Below, piece after piece: positions 1 through 5,233 of a stretch of 7,322 bases of DNA. The translations under genes and the position numbers were made by a program. Within the stretch, counting starts at the first letter, position 1; each line of letters opens with the position of its first letter. The notes under the pieces were generated by a model. The model was given only the letters and a program-made list of their open reading frames with translations, ran no database searches and was not told the DNA's origin. Source of the DNA: JBFMAE01 sp040756085 (GTDB taxonomy: Bacteria > Desulfobacterota > BSN033 > UBA1163); the NCBI GenBank assembly GCA_040756085.1, contig JBFMAE010000408.1:1-7322 (forward strand), given 5' to 3'.

Positions 1-80
1 AAATTAGAATAACATAAATCAATAAAAAGATAAATAACCAATAATAACTTATTGAAATACATAAATATTTAAAGCTCTTT
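1..80. other. AT-rich region downstream of sucD
   Basis: No gene is visible. A weak CAATAA-taac-TTATTG symmetry at 39-54 precedes TCTTTTTATT on the minus strand and could be a poor terminator for sucCD. The stem is all A/T apart from one G-C pair, so this is a low-confidence reading. Confidence 0.25.
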
Positions 81-956
81 TCACCTATTTTTTAAGAGGG
101 TAGACATTTCCTCCCCAACCAAAGCCGGGTTTTTGACTACACGGACACCCGCCTTCTCCAAGGCCTCCATTTTCTCCTTCGCTGTCCCCTTCCCGCCTGC
201 AATAATGGCCCCTGCATGGCCCATCCTCCTTCCGGGAGGAGCTGTCAATCCAGCAATAAAAGCCACCACCGGCTTACTCACCTTTTTCTGGATGAATTGA
301 GCAGCCTCCTCTTCCGCTGTTCCACCGATCTCGCCGATCATGATCACTGCCTCCGTCCCAGAATCCTCTTCAAACAATCCTAAAAGATCAACATAGTTGA
401 GCCCGATAATCTGATCCCCCCCAATACCGATGCAGGTTGACTGTCCAATACCCTTTTTGGTCAACTGATCTACGACCTCATAGGTAAGCGTTCCGCTTCG
501 AGAGATGATTCCAATCCTTCCAGGTTTATGGATATAACCAGCCATGACACCGATCTTACATTTTCCAGGAGAAATAATTCCGGGGGTATTCGGACCAATC
601 AATTTCGACCCTTTCTCTTCTAGGTACTCCTTAACCATTACCATATCGAGGGTGGGGATCCCTTCAGTAAGACAGACAATGGTCGATACACAAGAATCAG
701 CTGACTCCATAATGGCATCGGCTGCAAAGGGAGGGGGAACGAAGATGGCAGAGGCGTCTGCTCCTGTCTGTCTTACTGCCTCCGAAACGGTATTAAACAC
801 AGGAATTCCGTCTATCTTCTGCCCGCCCTTCCCGGGAGTCACACCCGCAACAACTTTTGTTCCATACTCCACCATCTGCCGGGTATGAAACAACCCTTCA
901 TTCCCTGTAATTCCCTGAACAACCACCTTCGTCTTCTCATCCACAATGATGCTCAT
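81..956 (-). CDS. sucD: Succinyl-CoA synthetase (succinate-CoA ligase), alpha subunit
   Basis: This is the alpha subunit of the cytosolic ligase that interconverts succinate, CoA and NTP with succinyl-CoA, NDP and phosphate. It is 291 residues, the usual family length. An N-terminal CoA-binding Rossmann domain covers about residues 5-100, with QGITGNEG at 14-21. The ligase domain follows, with SRSGTLTYE (152-160), GEIGG with Glu209, and RRMGHAGAI with the phosphorylated His247 (E. coli His246). The loop at 179-187 reads GGDQIIGLN, where most family members have GGDP and a later Gly-Thr or Gly-Ser. This is a real but modest departure. The start at 956 is fixed by GGAGGTGAT just upstream. sucC lies 178 bases upstream, across a repeat-filled spacer. 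Malate-CoA ligase is a related alternative, but the succinate-enzyme neighbours favour SucD. The family call is very safe; substrate and direction are inferred. Confidence 0.96.
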   Translation of the reverse strand: MSIIVDEKTKVVVQGITGNEGLFHTRQMVEYGTKVVAGVTPGKGGQKIDGIPVFNTVSEAVRQTGADASAIFVPPPFAADAIMESADSCVSTIVCLTEGIPTLDMVMVKEYLEEKGSKLIGPNTPGIISPGKCKIGVMAGYIHKPGRIGIISRSGTLTYEVVDQLTKKGIGQSTCIGIGGDQIIGLNYVDLLGLFEEDSGTEAVIMIGEIGGTAEEEAAQFIQKKVSKPVVAFIAGLTAPPGRRMGHAGAIIAGGKGTAKEKMEALEKAGVRVVKNPALVGEEMSTLLKNR

Positions 957-965
957 ATCACCTCC
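957..965 (-). promoter_or_regulatory. Very strong ribosome binding site of sucD
   Basis: GGAGGTGAT, read on the minus strand, directly abuts the ATG and is a nine-base perfect match to the usual 16S rRNA anti-Shine-Dalgarno tail. It fixes the sucD start and implies efficient independent initiation despite the 178-base spacer behind sucC. Confidence 0.8.
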
Positions 966-984
966 AACAAAAGTTAGGAGTTCG

Positions 985-1013
985 GTAGGGAACGGTTTGA
1001 AACCGTTCCTTAC
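985..1013. repeat. Long near-perfect palindrome
   Basis: GTAGGGAACGGTTT and AAACCGTTCCTTAC flank a single central G. The arms pair over 14 positions with one G-T pair. In RNA this gives a stem of at least ten pairs with a small loop. There is no T-run after it in the direction of transcription, so it does not look like a terminator. It may stabilise or process the sucCD message. Confidence 0.7.
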
Positions 1014-1016
1014 AGG

Positions 1017-1049
1017 AGTTCGGAGTCTTAAAACAAAACGCTCCGAACT
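1017..1049. repeat. 9-bp perfect inverted repeat
   Basis: AGTTCGGAG and CTCCGAACT are separated by 15 bases rich in A. The same nine-base arm recurs at the end of sucC (1128-1136), so alternative pairings are possible. Confidence 0.65.
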
Positions 1050-1050
1050 A

Positions 1051-1117
1051 CCTGCCTGCGTGGAGCCCCGCCTCCCGGAGCCTTGGGCGGCGGGCAGGCG
1101 CTTCGGCGAAGGCAGGC
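1051..1117. repeat. GC-rich block with GCAGGC-type repeats
   Basis: The stretch contains CCTGCCTGCG at 1051-1060 and GGCAGGCG at 1093-1100 and 1111-1118. It resembles the CCTGCC/GGCAGG palindromes at 4306-4336 and 6427-6445. It is far richer in G and C than the flanking DNA, which suggests a dispersed repeat unit that entered the spacer. Confidence 0.5.
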
Positions 1118-1134
1118 GAACTCATTACTCCGAA

Positions 1135-2298
1135 CTATTTCTTTAACGCTTCAACCACTTTTTCTGCTCCCTCTTTCATTCCAAAGGCAACATTAAAATT
1201 GAGACCGGACTCATTTAAGATCCTTCTACCCTCCTCGACATTCGTTCCTTCTAATCTTACCACAATGGGGACATTCACTTTCACTTCTCGAACAGACTCT
1301 GTTACGCCCTTTGCAAGGGTGTCACACCGGAGAATCCCGCCAAAGATATTGATGAATACGACCTTGACAGCAGGATCGGACATGAGGATCTTGAATCCAT
1401 TTTTCACCATCTCGACCGTCGCTCCTCCCCCGACGTCGAGAAAATTGGCCGGTTCCGCTCCAGCCACCTTGATGATATCCATCGTGGCCATGGCGAGTCC
1501 TGCGCCATTCACCATACAGCCCACATTCCCGTCGAGCTTAATGTAATTCAAATTATACTTGGAGGCCTCAACCTCTAGAGGGGATTCTTCATTCAGGTCT
1601 CGAAGGACAGCGATCTCTTTATGCCGGTAGAGACCATTATCATCAAAATTCATCTTCGCATCCAGGGCGATAAAATCTCCACCTTGAGTAAGAACCAGGG
1701 GGTTAATCTCCGCGAGTAAACAATCCTTCTCATAAAAGGCTTTATAAAGACCCTCAAGGATGCTTCTCAATTTTCCGACCTGTCTTGGTTCGAGTCCAAG
1801 TCCATAACCGATTTTGTTGGCCTGAAACGGTCTGAACCCGGTTGGTGGTTCAATCCACTCCTTCACAATCTTCTCAGGTGACTCTGCTGCCACCTTCTCA
1901 ATCTCCACTCCCCCTTCGCGGCTTGCCATGATCAAAGGACAGGCTTTTGATCGGTCGATCACCACTCCCAGGTAAAGCTCTTCTTTAACCTCCACTCCTT
2001 CTTCGACCAAAACTTTTTTCACAAGCCTGCCTGCTGGTCCTGTCTGATGGGTGAACAATGTCATCCCCAATATCTCCTTAGCAGCCTTCTCTGCTTCCCC
2101 GGGATGGCCTACCACTCTGACGCCTCCCCCTTTTCCTCTTCCTCCGGCATGGATTTGGGCTTTTACCACAATTGTCTTGGCTCCGATTTCTTCAGCGATC
2201 TTTTTCGCCTCTTCTGAATTCTCAGCCACCCTTCCTTTTGGAACGGGCACACCATATCCTTTCAGAATCTCTTTCGCCTGATATTCGTGAATCTTCAT
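1135..2298 (-). CDS. sucC: Succinyl-CoA synthetase (succinate-CoA ligase), beta subunit
   Basis: This is the nucleotide-binding partner of SucD. The 387 residues are full length for the family. An ATP-grasp domain fills roughly residues 1-235: the protein opens with MKIHEYQAKE, has VVKAQIHAGGRGKGGG around 44-59, and carries the metal-site residues Asn199 (in AEINPLV) and Asp213 (in ALDAK). The C-terminal CoA-ligase domain contains GCMVNGAGLAMATMD (260-274), FLDVGGGA (286-293) and NIFGGILRCD (317-326). Pro20 matches the residue of the ATP-using E. coli enzyme, which hints at ATP rather than GTP, but this is weak evidence. The ATG at 2298 follows a purine-rich AAGGGGGGAGGG about six bases upstream. 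A terminator and a TATAAT box lie just upstream, so sucCD is probably its own transcription unit next to the fumarate reductase genes. Confidence 0.96.
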   Translation of the reverse strand: MKIHEYQAKEILKGYGVPVPKGRVAENSEEAKKIAEEIGAKTIVVKAQIHAGGRGKGGGVRVVGHPGEAEKAAKEILGMTLFTHQTGPAGRLVKKVLVEEGVEVKEELYLGVVIDRSKACPLIMASREGGVEIEKVAAESPEKIVKEWIEPPTGFRPFQANKIGYGLGLEPRQVGKLRSILEGLYKAFYEKDCLLAEINPLVLTQGGDFIALDAKMNFDDNGLYRHKEIAVLRDLNEESPLEVEASKYNLNYIKLDGNVGCMVNGAGLAMATMDIIKVAGAEPANFLDVGGGATVEMVKNGFKILMSDPAVKVVFINIFGGILRCDTLAKGVTESVREVKVNVPIVVRLEGTNVEEGRRILNESGLNFNVAFGMKEGAEKVVEALKK

Positions 2299-2332
2299 TC
2301 CGTTCCCTCCCCCCTTAAAAATGAGCTGCGCT

Positions 2333-2361
2333 ATTATAACGGATTTTAAGGGTCTGAAAAA
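2333..2361 (-). promoter_or_regulatory. Candidate sigma-70-type promoter for sucCD
   Basis: A perfect TATAAT (2338-2333, minus strand) would place the transcript start near 2327, giving a leader of about 30 bases before the sucC ATG at 2298. The hexamer 17 bases upstream, TTTTTC (2361-2356), is a poor -35 box, and there is no extended -10 TG. A perfect TTGACA sits at 2381-2376, but 37 bases from the -10 box, too far for a standard pair. Position after a terminator and before a gene supports the call; the -35 weakness limits it. Confidence 0.45.
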
Positions 2362-2408
2362 GAAAAAAATGAATGTGTCAACGGTTATTCAAAAATCGAT
2401 GCCATAGT

Positions 2409-2436
2409 AAATAAAAAGCCTGGTTAAACACCAGGC
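2409..2436 (-). terminator. Rho-independent terminator after the fumarate reductase flavoprotein gene
   Basis: On the minus strand GCCTGGT, loop GTTTA and ACCAGGC form a perfect 7-bp stem (2436-2418), followed by TTTTTATTT (2417-2409). It begins 38 bases after the flavoprotein stop codon and ahead of the sucC promoter region. It is the only hairpin with a clear T-run in the window, so it probably ends the hdrA-to-flavoprotein transcript. Confidence 0.75.
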
Positions 2437-2474
2437 CCTCACTGTTACTAAGGTCATCCTGTGTTAAACGAAAA

Positions 2475-4148
2475 CTACCTGATGGTGCCCACATAATGAG
2501 AGGTCAGTTGGCGCTCTCGAACTTTGGGGTTGGAATAATCGGGAAGAAGCATGGGTGAAACCCGGTCCGTAATGATTCCTGCCTCCTCTAACTCTTTGTG
2601 ATATCTCCGGACATGATCCAGGGTCAATTTTCCTTCTTTCGCTTTCTCCTTGGCATAGATGGCAGCATTCACTCCTGCAATCCTTCCAAAGACGCAGACA
2701 TCGAGAAGAGAGTTTCCCATCAGCCGATTCTCACCATGGACCCCTCCTGAAACCTCGCCTGCAGAAAAAAATCCTGGGATAGAAGTTTCGCAACGGCTGT
2801 TATATTCCAGCCCTCCGTTCTGATAGTGAAGGGTTGGATAAACCAGCATCGGCTCTTTTGAAATGTCGATTCCGAATCGCTTAAACAAAATATATTTTCC
2901 AGGGAATTCTTTTCTCAGCGCCCCTTCCCCCAAGAGGATGTCGATCATTGGAGAGTCTAACCAGATTCCTACTTTCCCGGTAGGCGTTGGAATCCCCTTT
3001 CCAATTTCGGCGCACTCCCGGATGAATGATGCTGACTCTACATCTCGGGGTTCCCGTTCGTTGACGAATTGTTCTCCGTCAATATTGAGAACATTGGCTC
3101 CTGCTCCTCTAAACTTTTCCGTGATCAGGAGACCTTCTGCCTGTTCTGGAAAGACTGCACCCGTCGGATGATACTGAACCGTATGGAGAAAGCACAATTT
3201 CACTCCGGCGCGATAACCCAACACAAGGCCATCTCCCGTCGCACCGTAATGATTCGTCGTCATGAATCCCTGAATGTGAAGCCTTCCCGAACCGCCTGTG
3301 GCCATGATGACTGCTTTAGCCTTGACTGCAAAATATTCCTCTGTCTCCAGATTATAAAGAACAGCACCTGCGCAGTGTCCATGCTCGTTCAAGATCAGCT
3401 CCACGGCTGGAGAAAATTCAAGAACTTTTATGTCTTCTGCCCGATTTTTCGCTTCATCCCTCAGAGTTCTCATAATCTCTGCGCCGGTGATATCGGCTGC
3501 GTAATGCATGCGTTTTCGACAGGTGCCCCCTCCATGGAGTGACTTAAGCATCCCTTCTGGAAATTTTGTAAACATACACCCAAGGCTTTCCAGCCATGCC
3601 AGAACCTTGGGGGCCTCTGTAACAAGGATGTAAACCAGCTCTGGGACATTCTTGAAATGGCCCCCACCTAACACATCGAGGTAATGGTAATAGGGGGAAT
3701 CCTTTGTCCCTTTTGTTGCTGCCTGAATCCCTCCCTCGGCCATCATCGTATTGGCATCCCCATGCCTCAATTTTGTGGCAATCAGGACCTTTGTCCCACT
3801 CTCCTGGGCTGTCAGCGCCGCTGCTGTTCCTGCACCTCCTCCGCCAATGATGAGGACATCCGTCTCATAAGCGATCTTTGTCAGATCGATCACATCCGGG
3901 TTGACCCTGCTCTTTGCCTCAAGCAGGGTTACGATTTCAGGAGAAAACGCATAACCCTTATTGGGACCTACACGAACCTCTTTTCTCGCACCTTCTACGA
4001 AATCGGGGTGGTACTTCCTCAACCGCTCCTCCCTTTCTTTCAAAGAAAGCAGGGGGAACTCTTCCCCTCTTCTCTTCTTCTCAAGTCGGGTGGACCGTGT
4101 GGCTTCAACTCTTTTAATCAGTTCTTTCAATTCGCTCGTATAAGGCAT
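2475..4148 (-). CDS. Soluble fumarate reductase / succinate dehydrogenase flavoprotein subunit (TfrA/FrdA-like)
   Basis: This is the catalytic FAD subunit that interconverts fumarate and succinate. The ATG at 4148 is preferred because GAGGAGG lies four bases upstream; an ATG at 4166 in the same frame has no such site. The product is 557 residues. Residues 1-94 are a charged, mostly helical-looking extension absent from ordinary SdhA/FrdA. The FAD dinucleotide motif IIGGGGAGTAAA follows at about 100-111. All fumarate active-site residues are visible: His327 (HPTG), Glu344 and Arg347 (TEKFR), Arg368 (EPRDVESAS), His441 (LHYQNGG) and Arg475 (GVHGENRLMGNS). The position of the covalent-FAD histidine (SHTxxAQGG in SdhA) reads NTMMAEGG, so Asn133 replaces it and the flavin is probably not covalently bound. 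The usual C-terminal domain is much shortened. The related L-aspartate oxidase NadB is the main alternative. The adjacent iron-sulfur subunit and sucCD argue against it. Confidence 0.85.
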   Translation of the reverse strand: MPYTSELKELIKRVEATRSTRLEKKRRGEEFPLLSLKEREERLRKYHPDFVEGARKEVRVGPNKGYAFSPEIVTLLEAKSRVNPDVIDLTKIAYETDVLIIGGGGAGTAAALTAQESGTKVLIATKLRHGDANTMMAEGGIQAATKGTKDSPYYHYLDVLGGGHFKNVPELVYILVTEAPKVLAWLESLGCMFTKFPEGMLKSLHGGGTCRKRMHYAADITGAEIMRTLRDEAKNRAEDIKVLEFSPAVELILNEHGHCAGAVLYNLETEEYFAVKAKAVIMATGGSGRLHIQGFMTTNHYGATGDGLVLGYRAGVKLCFLHTVQYHPTGAVFPEQAEGLLITEKFRGAGANVLNIDGEQFVNEREPRDVESASFIRECAEIGKGIPTPTGKVGIWLDSPMIDILLGEGALRKEFPGKYILFKRFGIDISKEPMLVYPTLHYQNGGLEYNSRCETSIPGFFSAGEVSGGVHGENRLMGNSLLDVCVFGRIAGVNAAIYAKEKAKEGKLTLDHVRRYHKELEEAGIITDRVSPMLLPDYSNPKVRERQLTSHYVGTIR

Positions 4149-4152
4149 AAAT

Positions 4153-4159
4153 CCTCCTC
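4153..4159 (-). promoter_or_regulatory. Ribosome binding site deciding the flavoprotein start
   Basis: GAGGAGG lies four bases before the ATG at 4148. It makes that codon the start, rather than the ATG at 4166, which would lie upstream of this site. Confidence 0.75.
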
Positions 4160-4178
4160 GCTGCATCGATACGCAGCG
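4159..4178 (-). promoter_or_regulatory. Hairpin touching the flavoprotein ribosome binding site
   Basis: CGCTGC (4178-4173 on the minus strand) pairs with GCAGCG (4164-4159) around an eight-base loop. The last stem base is the first base of the GAGGAGG site. The fold could set ribosome access or protect a processed 5' end; the function is inference. Confidence 0.4.
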
Positions 4179-4204
4179 AAAATCCGAAATCCGAATATCG
4201 AAAT

Positions 4205-4257
4205 CCTAAACAAATCTGAATTTTCAAATTTCAAAATTCAAAACTATTTTGTTTAGG
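4205..4257. repeat. Nested inverted repeats in the iron-sulfur/flavoprotein spacer
   Basis: A perfect 10-bp outer arm, CCTAAACAAA (4205-4214) with TTTGTTTAGG (4248-4257), encloses a 7-bp inner arm, GAATTTT (4218-4224) with AAAATTC (4233-4239). The interior is AT-rich with repeated TTCAAA. The 213-base spacer (4149-4361) holds no gene. The layered symmetry suggests a mobile or dispersed intergenic repeat, or an RNA fold within the operon. Confidence 0.6.
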
Positions 4258-4279
4258 TCATTGGATTTTTGGTCATTGG
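4256..4279. repeat. 9-base direct repeat
   Basis: GGTCATTGG occurs at 4256-4264 and 4271-4279, separated by ATTTTT. The first copy overlaps the right arm of the nested inverted repeat, so it could be a duplication left by insertion or simple local slippage. Confidence 0.5.
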
Positions 4280-4305
4280 TGCTTGTTTCGAATTTCGCCT
4301 GTCTG

Positions 4306-4336
4306 CCCTGCCTGCGGTAGGCAGGCGCAGGCAGGG
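4306..4336. repeat. REP-like GC-rich palindrome, copy 1
   Basis: CCCTGCCTGCG (4306-4316) and CGCAGGCAGGG (4326-4336) form a perfect 11-bp inverted repeat around a nine-base loop. A competing 7-bp stem CCTGCCT/AGGCAGG lies at 4307-4325. That 19-base core is found in opposite orientation at 6427-6445. The strong stem lies only 25 bases after the iron-sulfur subunit stop codon, where a protective 3' structure would be placed. It lacks a T-run. Confidence 0.65.
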
Positions 4337-4361
4337 ATTTCGTGCTTCGAATTTATCTGTT

Positions 4362-5102
4362 TCACAGGTACATCTTATCTTTTGGGATCCAATCTTCGTC
4401 AGCCTGTTCAGGTTCGATCTCCCTCTGGTTATAAAGATTTTTCAATGTCTCTTCATCCGTATCCATCAGCTCCCTGAGCATCTGTTCGAATTTGCCTTTC
4501 CCAACCTCCTGGACCATCGAAGCTAAATGTTCTGCCTTAGGGGCGATATACTTCCCGTAGAGTCTCCTCCCCAGAATCGCAATATTATATTGGCAGATCT
4601 CAGCGGGACACCGGGATGTACAAAGACCACACATCACACAGTCAAAGGAGAGTTCCGCCAATCGGGCTACATCTCCTCTCATCGCAGCGGCGATATAATC
4701 CATGACTTCAATCTCCATTGGGCATGATTTGGTGCAGGTATTACACTGGAGGCACCTGAGCAATTCAGGGTAAGCCTTCACCAGTGTTTCAATGGTAGGT
4801 TTGATCTTTTCTATTTCATAGATGCTTTTGGTGGCAGGAAAGAAAGGGATCTGTGTAAGATACATGTTTGGCTGGACGACGGTCTGACAGGCCAGACCTA
4901 CTTCAATCTTATAACTTCCTGGAAATCGATAGACTGTTCCACAGGCCCCACATATCCCTCCTCTGCACCCGCATCCCCGGATCAATTGATATCCAGCATA
5001 CTCCAGCGCTTTTTGAATGGTGATGGAAGAAGGGACTTCATATCGCTTTCCCATGATGAAGATAGGAACCAGTTCTTCCTTTATAACCTCTTGCGCTTCC
5101 AT
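4362..5102 (-). CDS. Fumarate reductase / succinate dehydrogenase iron-sulfur subunit (TfrB N-terminal/SdhB-like)
   Basis: This subunit carries electrons between the flavoprotein and the redox partners encoded upstream. The ATG at 5102 is chosen because AGGAGG lies five bases before it; an ATG at 5150 would add 16 unsupported residues. The product is 246 residues. The N-terminal [2Fe-2S] ferredoxin domain has Cys46, Cys51, Cys54 and Cys72, with an extra Cys44. The C-terminal half has two complete CxxCxxCxxxCP motifs, at Cys117/120/123/127 and Cys155/158/161/165. That predicts two [4Fe-4S] clusters, unlike SdhB/FrdB, which have one [4Fe-4S] and one [3Fe-4S]. Methanogen thiol:fumarate reductase TfrB shares this layout but continues into an HdrB-like CCG domain. 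This protein lacks that domain and ends in an acidic tail, so it should not use CoM/CoB thiols. No membrane anchor gene is near, so the enzyme is probably cytosolic. Confidence 0.87.
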   Translation of the reverse strand: MEAQEVIKEELVPIFIMGKRYEVPSSITIQKALEYAGYQLIRGCGCRGGICGACGTVYRFPGSYKIEVGLACQTVVQPNMYLTQIPFFPATKSIYEIEKIKPTIETLVKAYPELLRCLQCNTCTKSCPMEIEVMDYIAAAMRGDVARLAELSFDCVMCGLCTSRCPAEICQYNIAILGRRLYGKYIAPKAEHLASMVQEVGKGKFEQMLRELMDTDEETLKNLYNQREIEPEQADEDWIPKDKMYL

Positions 5103-5107
5103 CGATG

Positions 5108-5113
5108 CCTCCT
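5108..5113 (-). promoter_or_regulatory. Ribosome binding site deciding the iron-sulfur subunit start
   Basis: AGGAGG is five bases upstream of the ATG at 5102. The alternative in-frame ATG at 5150 lies in the TGGAAT repeat tract with no comparable site. Confidence 0.75.
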
Positions 5114-5114
5114 G

Positions 5115-5127
5115 TTGTCGATGACAA
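5115..5127 (-). promoter_or_regulatory. Small hairpin just upstream of the iron-sulfur subunit ribosome binding site
   Basis: TTGTC-atc-GACAA forms a 5-bp stem with a three-base loop, ending one base before AGGAGG. It is short and may be chance, but the flavoprotein gene has a hairpin in the same place relative to its ribosome binding site. Confidence 0.25.
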
Positions 5128-5150
5128 ATGCCGACGTTGCATTTTACCAC

Positions 5151-5230
5151 TGGAATAATGGAATAGTGGAATATTGGAATGTTGGGTTTTTCAAACCCTT
5201 AGAAACCATCATTCCATCGTTCCATCATTC
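5151..5230. repeat. TGGAAT-type short repeats forming an imperfect inverted repeat
   Basis: The left half (5151-5184) repeats TGGAATA(A/T/G)-like units about four times. The right half (5206-5230) carries the complement, ATTCCATC and TTCCATC units. Between them lies a small GGGTTT-TTC-AAACCC hairpin (5184-5198). The tract fills most of the spacer between the FrhB-like and iron-sulfur subunit genes. Units are too short and irregular for a CRISPR array. A simple-sequence or dispersed intergenic repeat is the likely nature. Confidence 0.55.
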
Positions 5231-5233
5231 TTT

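Larger units (their letters stand above)
976..1136. repeat. Inverted-repeat cluster filling the sucC-sucD spacer (MITE-like or dispersed intergenic element)
   Basis: The motif AGTTCGG(AG) occurs four times: forward at 979-985 and 1017-1025, and as its complement CTCCGAACT at 1041-1049 and 1128-1136, where it overlaps the sucC stop codon. The outermost copies are inverted and bound a block of about 160 bases. The block contains two strong hairpins and a GC-rich core (1051-1117). No open reading frame or transposase is present. This could be a non-autonomous element or a composite of dispersed repeats; target-site duplications are not evident. Confidence 0.5.

Noticed and set aside
946..1146. 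A 66-codon plus-strand frame across the sucC-sucD spacer
   Set aside because: It is made of inverted repeats and GC-rich repeat sequence and has no protein-like features.
2333..2381. TTGACA and TATAAT as one sigma-70 promoter
   Set aside because: The 37-base gap is about twice the normal spacing, so only the TATAAT is used in the promoter call.
3069..3542. A 157-codon plus-strand frame
   Set aside because: Shadow of the conserved flavoprotein; its composition is unlike a real protein and it shows no motif.
4149..4166. Flavoprotein start at the upstream ATG (4166)
   Set aside because: The strong GAGGAGG site lies downstream of that codon and is correctly spaced for the ATG at 4148.
3684..4256. 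A 190-codon open frame on the plus strand
   Set aside because: It lies opposite the flavoprotein gene, whose active-site motifs are unmistakable. The plus-strand product has no recognisable domain and no clear ribosome binding site.
5103..5150. Iron-sulfur subunit start at 5150
   Set aside because: No ribosome binding site precedes it, it sits at the edge of the repeat tract, and AGGAGG is placed for the ATG at 5102.
5151..5230. Possible CRISPR array
   Set aside because: Units are under 12 bases, irregular and without spacers; no cas gene is near.
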